A model generated the notes under the pieces. The model made no database searches. It worked only from the letters and a program-made list of their open reading frames with translations, and was not told the DNA's origin. Source: Phil1 sp040767925 (lineage in GTDB: Bacteria > Bacillota > Clostridia > Christensenellales > CAG-138). Taken from it: 64,000 nucleotides of DNA. Below, piece after piece: positions 10,396 through 16,520 of the stretch; positions within the stretch are counted from its first letter, which is position 1; every line of letters begins with the position of its first letter. A program made the position numbers and the translations under genes. Where the stretch lies: NCBI GenBank assembly GCA_040767925.1, contig JAXGNN010000003.1:1-64000 (forward strand), given 5' to 3'.

Positions 10396-11850
10396 ATGGA
10401 TAAATTAAGAGATTGTTTCGATGAAATGGTGGTATACAAGGACCTGAAGCAGAATAGCACTTTTAAGGCTTTGAAGCTGCCCTCCTTTTTGCGAGATTGG
10501 GTTCTCAAAAAGTTTGAAGATGAAGATGGACATTTTGATGTTGATGAATTGTCCAGCTTTGTTGACGCCTATATGCCCAAGAAGGAAGAATGGCTGAAAA
10601 TAAAAAATCGAATCATCGTTGAAAATGAACGTGTTAAGATACTTACAAAGATTTCGATTGATATTGACATTAAGACCGAGGAGATTACTTTTAGTCTTCC
10701 GGACTTTGGATTGTCGAACAAGGAAACTGTTATAGAGCCCCACATTTGGGATACATTTAAAAAAGAATTAGTTAAAGGTCATGAAACATGGGGAATCGTG
10801 GAACTTGGGTACAGACAGCCAGATGATTCTGCAAAACCAAAAATCCCGGGAAAGATAATGTTAACTGGATTCACCGACTTCTGTCCGTATTCGATTGACA
10901 TGGATTTCTATAAAGATGTTCGTTCAGAATTTACTACTGACGAGTGGATCAATATTCTTCTCGGTGCAATGGATTATAACGCCGAAGGGTATGCCAGCGA
11001 AGAACAGAAGCTAGCCATGCTTACTCGTCTTCTTCCTTTCGTAGAAAAAAATTTAAATTTAATTGAGTTAGCGCCTAAGGGTACAGGGAAATCCTATGTG
11101 TATGGGAATATTAGCAAATACGGGCTTCTTACAGACGGTGGTAAAGTGTCAAGAGCAAAAATGTTTTATGATACCGCCAGAAAAACTCTTGGCTATATTA
11201 CTGGACATGATTATGTCGCGATTGACGAGGTAAAGCTGGTTCAATTTAGCGATGTGAATGAGATGCGCTCTATTCTCCAAGGATATATGGAAAAAGGCAG
11301 ATGCGATGTCAACGGCTTCCAGGTGTCATCCGACGCAGGTATCGTCTTCCTAGGAAACATTGAAACTGACAACATGGATGAGTATAGGAATATGCTTACC
11401 GAATTGCCTTCACTTTTTCAAGAAAGTGCAATGGTAGACAGAATTCACGGATTTATAAAAGGTTGGGAAATTCCACCTATGCAGCCCGGCTTAAAAGTGT
11501 CTGGCTGGGCGCTTAATACAGAGTATTTCTGTACAATACTACACGCTCTTCGCGATGACATAACATATCGTGCCATTGTAGAACAGCTTGTTGAAGTATC
11601 TGATAATGGTTATGAAAGGCATATTGAAGCTGTGAAGCGCATTGCGACCGCATATCTGAAATTACTATTTCCGAATGTCAGAAGTGTTAAGGATATTAAT
11701 GCGAAAAAATTTCAACAATACTGCTTACGTCCTGCTGTAAGGATGCGTGGTATTATTCAAAAACAGCTTGCCATTCTTGACAAGGAATATACAAAGGATG
11801 AAAAGCAGATGCCGACATTTTACCTAAGGGAGATAAGTGATGAGGATTAA
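10396..11850 (+). CDS. brxL: BrxL-type AAA+ protein, short form without evident protease domain
   Basis: A 484-residue protein with Walker A APKGTGKS near residues 229-236 and a Walker B-like region YVAIDEV near 274-280, as in BrxL (annotated Lon-like, COG4930 family). Type 1 BrxL is close to 700 residues with a Lon-peptidase-like C-terminal part; this one ends soon after the ATPase core, and I see no Ser-Lys protease pair. BrxL in characterised systems is a DNA-binding AAA+ ring. The start follows AAGGGGG by 9 bases. Its stop overlaps the start of the next small gene, suggesting translational coupling. Confidence 0.82.
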   Translation: MDKLRDCFDEMVVYKDLKQNSTFKALKLPSFLRDWVLKKFEDEDGHFDVDELSSFVDAYMPKKEEWLKIKNRIIVENERVKILTKISIDIDIKTEEITFSLPDFGLSNKETVIEPHIWDTFKKELVKGHETWGIVELGYRQPDDSAKPKIPGKIMLTGFTDFCPYSIDMDFYKDVRSEFTTDEWINILLGAMDYNAEGYASEEQKLAMLTRLLPFVEKNLNLIELAPKGTGKSYVYGNISKYGLLTDGGKVSRAKMFYDTARKTLGYITGHDYVAIDEVKLVQFSDVNEMRSILQGYMEKGRCDVNGFQVSSDAGIVFLGNIETDNMDEYRNMLTELPSLFQESAMVDRIHGFIKGWEIPPMQPGLKVSGWALNTEYFCTILHALRDDITYRAIVEQLVEVSDNGYERHIEAVKRIATAYLKLLFPNVRSVKDINAKKFQQYCLRPAVRMRGIIQKQLAILDKEYTKDEKQMPTFYLREISDED

Positions 11851-12037
11851 TTGTGTCATTTGTGGTAAAGAGGATCTCGATAAGGACACAATTGGGATAA
11901 ATAAAAAACTCTTGGGTATAGATATAACCAATTTTTATTGTATGGAGTGTTTGGCTGAATATCTTGGCTGTACGGTGCAGGAACTTCTTGATAAAATCCA
12001 GGACTTCAAAGATGAAGGCTGTACGCTTTTCAAGTGA
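11840..12037 (+). CDS. Small CxxC/CxxC protein in the BREX operon
   Basis: A 66-residue protein with two cysteine pairs (CVIC near residue 5 and CMEC near residue 34) and one more Cys close to the C-terminus. The layout suggests a zinc ribbon or a small redox/sulfur carrier. It overlaps the end of brxL by 11 bases and is followed 11 bases later by a cysteine desulfurase, so it is translated with both. I do not recognise a named family. A role in sulfur relay between the desulfurase and BrxP is an inference from position and cysteines only. A GTG at 11837 is an alternative start. Confidence 0.7.
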   Translation: MRINCVICGKEDLDKDTIGINKKLLGIDITNFYCMECLAEYLGCTVQELLDKIQDFKDEGCTLFK

Positions 12038-12048
12038 GGTGGTCATTG

Positions 12049-13164
12049 ATGATTTATGCCGATAACGCGGCAACAACACAACTAAATAAAATTGCCTTTG
12101 AAGCGATGATGCCGTGGCTGATCGATGAATTTGGTAACGCATCACAGCCCTATTCTTTTTCAAGAAAACCCAAAAATGCCCTCGCAGAGGCAAGGGCTAC
12201 TATTGCTAAGTGTATCAATGCGCTTCCAGAGGAAATTTTTTTTACTTCCGGTGGCACGGAAAGCGACAATTGGGCCATCAAAGGATCAGCTTTCGCTGAC
12301 TCCAATAAGCGAGCTACGATAACATCTGCATTTGAGCATCATGCTGTGCTACATTCATGCGCCGCAATTGAGAGACTCGGATACCCCGTTACCTATCTTA
12401 TGCCGGCAGTGACTGGCATCATCACGCCTGAATCACTGAGCAATAAGATTTGTGATTCCACACGACTCGTGTCGATAATGCTTGCAAATAACGAAATTGG
12501 CACAATTCAACCGATTAAAGAACTCTGTGAAGTAGCTCACTCATATGGTGCGATGTTTCATACGGATGCTGTACAAGCTGTCGGTCATATAAAAATCGAT
12601 GTCCGAGAACTCGGTGTCGATATGCTGTCGGCATCTGCGCATAAGTTTAACGGCCCTAAGGGAGTTGGGTTCCTCTACATACGCAAAGGAACAAAAATTG
12701 CTCCATATGTAGATGGGGGGGCACAGGAAAACTCGCGTCGAGCTGGCACAGAGAATGTTGCATCCATTATTGGAATGGCAGTTGCACTGAAGGAAAACTG
12801 TGATTGTTTGGATGATTATTTGACAAGCATCTGTATGCTGGAACATCAGCTGCTTAGTATGCTCTCCGATGCGCATATCTCGTATATACGTAATGGTGGT
12901 GATAAATCGCTTCCCGGATTGATTAGTTTGTCCTTTGCTGGTGTTGACGGCGAAGCAATTCTTCATCGCATGGACTTAGCTGGTATTTGCATATCTACAG
13001 GGTCTGCATGTAATAGTGAAAGCACAGAAATATCACATGTGCTTAAGGCTATCGGCTTGGATGAGAAACATGCAAAGGGTACAATTCGAATATCTCTTGG
13101 AAAGAATAACACTGCTGATGATGTTAATGCCATCGCAGCTACATTGATAAAAATATTGAAGTAA
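12049..13164 (+). CDS. Cysteine desulfurase (IscS/NifS/DndA-like) of the BREX operon
   Basis: A 372-residue PLP enzyme that takes sulfur from cysteine as a persulfide. Visible are YADNAATT at the start, the PLP lysine in SASAHKFNGPKG (about K199), and the active-site cysteine in STGSACNSES (about C321). The mobile-loop cysteine and the overall length fit IscS/DndA. It is the last gene of the operon; GAGGTGGT at 12036-12043 decides the ATG at 12049 over the upstream in-frame GTG. In dnd loci the desulfurase DndA supplies sulfur to DndC; the same partnership with BrxP is likely here. It could also serve general Fe-S assembly, but the operon position argues for a dedicated role. Confidence 0.9.
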   Translation: MIYADNAATTQLNKIAFEAMMPWLIDEFGNASQPYSFSRKPKNALAEARATIAKCINALPEEIFFTSGGTESDNWAIKGSAFADSNKRATITSAFEHHAVLHSCAAIERLGYPVTYLMPAVTGIITPESLSNKICDSTRLVSIMLANNEIGTIQPIKELCEVAHSYGAMFHTDAVQAVGHIKIDVRELGVDMLSASAHKFNGPKGVGFLYIRKGTKIAPYVDGGAQENSRRAGTENVASIIGMAVALKENCDCLDDYLTSICMLEHQLLSMLSDAHISYIRNGGDKSLPGLISLSFAGVDGEAILHRMDLAGICISTGSACNSESTEISHVLKAIGLDEKHAKGTIRISLGKNNTADDVNAIAATLIKILK

Positions 13165-13263
13165 TATGATTGTGACCTAGTGACAGACTATTGACACTGA
13201 CCTATTGTGTCTTTACATCCTTCTATGTGGCGCGAAGGTATTGGAGTTGGTGAGATTTAAACC

Positions 13264-13369
13264 TTATTGACTTGTTTCCATGAACAGATAAAAACTGTTG
13301 AACTGTTCCCTCGAACAGAGAGTACCCATAAAATCCATTATTGACTTATTCCCGCGAACGGATAAAACC
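13264..13369 (+). repeat. Three imperfect 32-bp repeats with central palindromes
   Basis: Copies lie at about 13264-13295, 13296-13327 and 13338-13369. Copies 1 and 3 share a TTATTGACTT start and a GATAAAA end. Each has a central dyad; in copy 2 it is a perfect CTGTTC-CCTC-GAACAG. They may be protein-binding sites, such as an operator array or recombinase-binding sites. No protein candidate can be assigned from sequence alone. Confidence 0.6.
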
Positions 13370-13406
13370 CAAAATACAGCCTAGACATCGGAGTGAGCCT
13401 CTCGCA

Positions 13407-13433
13407 CCACGTTGAGTGCGTAGTATTGATGTC
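13407..13433 (+). repeat. 27-bp direct repeat, copy 1
   Basis: This 27-base string begins CCACGTTGAG and ends TATTGATGTC. It recurs without mismatch at 15796-15822 in the same orientation, 2389 bp away. The two copies bracket a frameshifted serine recombinase and two small genes. An attachment-site duplication is the simplest reading. Confidence 0.8.
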
Positions 13434-13565
13434 AAGGATTGAGAAGTAGGGGCGAAATAAGCCTTTAAATAAGGGCTTATCGGGTTTTCAGAGTTGAAAT
13501 TGTGAGCTGAAAATATTGATTATTTTCCTTCTTGGAAACATGTCCAAAAGGCCTGATTTTGACCC

Positions 13566-13646
13566 GTACAGAGCGATTTAGATGTCGGTTGTTTGGTACA
13601 GAGCAGATTAGATGTCAGGTGTTCATGAGTGGTCGATTTAGATGTA
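13566..13646 (+). repeat. Repeats at exact 30-bp phase, possible IS21-type end
   Basis: The words GTACAGAGCGATTTAGATGTC (13566-13586), its near copy at 13596-13616, and CGATTTAGATGT again at 13634-13645 recur every 30 bases. Arrays of about 20-bp repeats of this sort are typical of IS21-family ends. No istA or istB gene is present, so if this is an IS end it is an orphan remnant. The family assignment is tentative. Confidence 0.45.
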
Positions 13647-13706
13647 ATTCTGATTTTGAGAGATTGTGTGGTCAGGTTGGATGTTGGCGCAAAATAGGCT
13701 AACAAA

Positions 13707-13728
13707 CATATTCAAAATATGCTATAAT
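13707..13728 (+). promoter_or_regulatory. Promoter -10 element with adjacent palindrome
   Basis: TATAAT at 13723-13728 is preceded directly by CATATT-CAA-AATATG (13707-13721), a perfect 6-bp-arm dyad placed between -35 and -10 positions. No good -35 hexamer is seen, which would fit an activated or repressed promoter. The gene starting at 13817 is the likely target. Confidence 0.4.
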
Positions 13729-13816
13729 GTTTATTAGTCATGATGCTAAATGAAGAATAAATCATATAAACAGAAGATTCGGCATTCTAAAAATAAGAGT
13801 TTTTAGGGGTGGTTGA

Positions 13817-14323
13817 GTGAAAACAAGTGAATATGAAACTCCGTTTGCGAAATTGCATATCTATAAAAATGGACATGCAATAGACTTTGAAATAGAGCCA
13901 TTTGATTATGGGATGTACCTCAACGACAACAGTTACAAGACACCCGAAGGATTATATAAAGTCACCGTTGATATGGACTTGCTTCAATCTGGAGATATTT
14001 TAGTTTGTGAATTTGACCAAGGCTATTTGCAGAATGATGGCGGCGGTGAACATGTGCTGAATATTGTTGGGACAATAGGTAACTACACGGTTGGAATGGG
14101 AACTACCGATACACAAGACATTAATGAATGCTTGGGTAATAATGAAATTTGGTTGCCATATGATGTTTGGGGCTGCACAGAACGCGGATATGAAGTTCAC
14201 GTTACAGATAATCCGAAGAAATATGAAGAACGAAAACACTATCAGCAAATGTATTTCGATATCGCTTGGGAGCCTGGAATAACAGATGAAGCATGGGAGC
14301 TAATATCTTTTGTTACAAGCTGA
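13817..14323 (+). CDS. Hypothetical 168-residue acidic protein
   Basis: No family recognised. The protein is acidic, soluble, without signal peptide or membrane segment, and rich in Asp, Glu, Tyr and Gly. Its size, acidity and position among small orphan genes resemble immunity-type proteins of polymorphic toxin loci, but this is only a resemblance. The GTG start is chosen because GGGGTGG lies 5-6 bases upstream. It sits inside the segment bracketed by the 27-bp direct repeats and just upstream of the recombinase remnant. AT-rich, as is the whole island. Confidence 0.6.
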   Translation: MKTSEYETPFAKLHIYKNGHAIDFEIEPFDYGMYLNDNSYKTPEGLYKVTVDMDLLQSGDILVCEFDQGYLQNDGGGEHVLNIVGTIGNYTVGMGTTDTQDINECLGNNEIWLPYDVWGCTERGYEVHVTDNPKKYEERKHYQQMYFDIAWEPGITDEAWELISFVTS

Positions 14324-14361
14324 GCTATCTGCCCGTAAAGTTGTGAAACGAAGGTTATGTC

Positions 14362-15281
14362 ATGGAAAATAAAACAATTCACTATATACCACCATTGCCT
14401 CCCAAGAGAGAGAAACGAGTTGGTATTTACTGCCGTGTTAGTACAAATAGCACAGACCAATTGAAAAGCCTTACAATTCAAGTCTCGGCGTTAACGAGAT
14501 TAACAGCTGCTAATCCTAAATGCTTATTAGTAGATGTGTATATAGATATTGCTTCAAGCAAGACAGGTTCTTCCCGTAAAGAGTTTTCTCGTATGCTGCA
14601 GGATTGTAAGTCACGTGATATAGAAATTATTCTTACAAAGAGCATCAGCAGGTTTGGCCGGGATACGGTAGAGATTCTCGATGCGTTGAACCAGCTAAGG
14701 GTTCTCGGCGTTCGTGTTATATTTGAACAGGAAGTACTTGATACAGCTGATACAGATAACGACCTTATGATCTCAATAATAGAGTCAATTGCTCAGGCAG
14801 AGAATGAATCACGCAGCGACAATATTAAATGGGGCATCAAACAACGTACCGCACAAGGCACTTCAAAGTTATATAAAAGAAAATGCTATGGCTATGTGAA
14901 CCAAGTGATGGCAGTCTTATTATCGAAGAATCTGAGGCGGAAAACGTAAGATTGATTTTCAATATGTATCTTCACGGCAAGAGCGTGATAGGCATTGTAT
15001 CTGAATTAGAACGACTGGGGATTAAGTCCCCTGCCGGAAAAGGGAAATGGTGTAAGCGGACGATTGATGTAATGCTCAGCAATGAAAAATACACAGGCAA
15101 TGTTCGGCTGCTGGATGATGGAAAGCACGAGGCACACTATTTAGCAGAAGGTAATAATCCAGTCATCATATCCAAAGAAATGTTTCAAGCTGTGCAGATT
15201 GAAAAACAGCACCGAAGTAATGTTACACAGGGTAAAGAAGGAACCCAGAGAAAAAGCAAAAAATACAGTTCAAAGAAGTAA
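14362..15281 (+). pseudogene. Frameshifted and truncated serine recombinase
   Basis: The N-terminal resolvase domain is clear: YCRVSTN with the catalytic Ser near residue 29, then SRFGRDTVE and a recombinase-domain start at CYGY. The first frame runs 14362-14949 and ends in out-of-frame residues; the true continuation (EPSDGSLIIEESEAENVRL) is in another frame from about 14898. A net loss of one base, or gain of two, between about 14893 and 14898 explains this. The second part ends after only about 130 residues, without the usual long C-terminal zinc-ribbon and coiled-coil region of large serine recombinases. The gene is therefore doubly damaged. It is flanked by 27-bp direct repeats that may be its old attachment sites. 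Confidence 0.85.
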
Positions 15282-15322
15282 ATTTTGAAAAGGGATTTAT
15301 TTATATTTTGCGAGGTGCGTTT

Positions 15323-15655
15323 ATGAAATATTTTTGTTCTGTAAGTAATCGTGTTGGAACATGTTATCATGAATTTTACAAAGGAAAATGGGACGATAAA
15401 ACCTTCTGGAAATCCGATTCAATATTATTGCACGACGATACTCTAATAGAGCTCGAAATATACAAAGCATTTGCAGCAGTTATTCCTGACTATGACCCAT
15501 ATGGAGAAACACAAGTTAATCCATCCCAATGGGAAGCTATACTTGATTATGCATCGCAATTGGATACTGAAGCAAAAATAGCTCTTACTGAAGCTACGAT
15601 TTGGGTAAATGAAGTATTTGAAAATGGAGAAGTATTTACAATCTTAGGGATATAA
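15323..15655 (+). CDS. Hypothetical 110-residue protein
   Basis: No family recognised. It is a small acidic soluble protein with a helical middle (DYASQLDTEAKIALTEA) and aromatic N-terminal part. An upstream in-frame start at 15308 exists, but the ATG at 15323 is better placed after GAGGTGCG. It stands between the recombinase remnant and the second 27-bp repeat. It could be an orphan immunity-like or phage-derived protein; nothing in the sequence decides this. Confidence 0.5.
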   Translation: MKYFCSVSNRVGTCYHEFYKGKWDDKTFWKSDSILLHDDTLIELEIYKAFAAVIPDYDPYGETQVNPSQWEAILDYASQLDTEAKIALTEATIWVNEVFENGEVFTILGI

Positions 15656-15778
15656 AAAACAAATACATTTAAAAGACGTAAACTCAAAATAGCCTAATCG
15701 AAAATTGATTATCGAGAGGTTAAGATAGACAAAAAACAGGCTTAAACACAGCATTTACACGGTGTTTTCTACAAATAT

Positions 15779-15797
15779 GGAATTGCCTAACAATTCC
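15779..15797 (+). repeat. Perfect 7-bp-arm hairpin abutting direct repeat copy 2
   Basis: GGAATTG-CCTAA-CAATTCC forms a perfect stem whose last two bases are the first two of the 27-bp repeat. The first repeat copy lacks this stem. It may be half of a recombination site or a small terminator without a T tract. Confidence 0.5.
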
Positions 15798-15822
15798 ACG
15801 TTGAGTGCGTAGTATTGATGTC
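15796..15822 (+). repeat. 27-bp direct repeat, copy 2
   Basis: Identical to the copy at 13407-13433 over 27 bases. It lies just upstream of the DUF2441 gene, with the gene's GGAAGGAG ribosome-binding region following directly. Confidence 0.8.
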
Positions 15823-15843
15823 GAGGGAAGGAGAAAATGCGAG

Positions 15844-16389
15844 ATGGATATAATTAGCGTTTACCATGTGGTTACTGAACGGCCGATGTTTGTTGGACAA
15901 ACAATTATCTTTAATGATTTACATCGGAATAGTGTATACAACAGAGTATCGGTATTTCAGAAGATCAAACAGGGTCAAGATATACAAAGTGATTTAGCAA
16001 ATTTAATCAAGGCAGATATGGACAAATGGGGAAAAGTTGCTTATCGTGAGATGGCGCTTGAAAAGGTACGAAAGGAGGAATTTCCGCAATATCCTTCAAG
16101 AATGGCCTGTTTATATACTTCGAATACGTTGGAAGAGGCACAGAAGTGGGCAAATTTTTTTCATGAAGCGGGGCGCGACGTGTATTCCATTGTTTTGCTT
16201 GAGGTGAGCGGCAGAGCTTTTACCGCGGATGCGTGTAATTGTTTTGACGGTGTTGCAAATGAAGCAGAAAATCTCCCCAAAGCAAGACAATACTGGAAAA
16301 TGAATATAAAAAATGAAAGGCCCGTGCTTGAAACTCTTGTGGACGGAGAAATCGTTGTTAAGGAAATAGTTGCCGATTACAGGAAATAG
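15844..16389 (+). CDS. DUF2441 domain protein
   Basis: A 181-residue protein with the pattern of DUF2441: an opening YHVVTERPMFVGQTIIF, then an LYN-type motif after GQ, and a central YPSRMACLYTSNTLEEAQKW. The family is found in Firmicutes and is of unknown biochemical function. GGAAGGAG 8 bases upstream fixes the ATG at 15844; an earlier in-frame GTG lies inside the direct repeat and is unlikely. It is the last AT-rich gene before composition changes, so it probably belongs to the island. Confidence 0.75.
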   Translation: MDIISVYHVVTERPMFVGQTIIFNDLHRNSVYNRVSVFQKIKQGQDIQSDLANLIKADMDKWGKVAYREMALEKVRKEEFPQYPSRMACLYTSNTLEEAQKWANFFHEAGRDVYSIVLLEVSGRAFTADACNCFDGVANEAENLPKARQYWKMNIKNERPVLETLVDGEIVVKEIVADYRK

Positions 16390-16520
16390 CAGATCCTTGC
16401 CGCCATTCATCCCCTTTTCAACGCGCGTCCGTTTCATTTTCTTGAAAAAGTTAAGCAAGTAAAATATAATAATATATCATATTTTGTGCTTTAAGGATTT
16501 TGCCGCGAAAGGGGGTTCCT

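Larger units (their letters stand above)
13165..13816 (+). other. Repeat-rich intergenic spacer after the BREX operon
   Basis: No gene of convincing length or start lies in these 652 bases. The spacer holds a weak GACAC/GTGTC hairpin just after the operon (13193-13211), three 32-bp palindrome-bearing repeats, the first copy of a 27-bp direct repeat, a 7-bp-arm hairpin at 13457-13480, a set of repeats at 30-bp phase and a promoter-like site for the next gene. It reads as scar tissue of mobile elements at the island's edge. Confidence 0.7.

Noticed and set aside
13264..13369. Possible CRISPR array
   Set aside because: Only three divergent copies, unequal spacing, no unique spacers of constant length and no cas genes.
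13520..13705. 61-codon minus-strand open frame in the repeat-rich spacer
   Set aside because: It is made of translated 30-bp repeats with no start signal.
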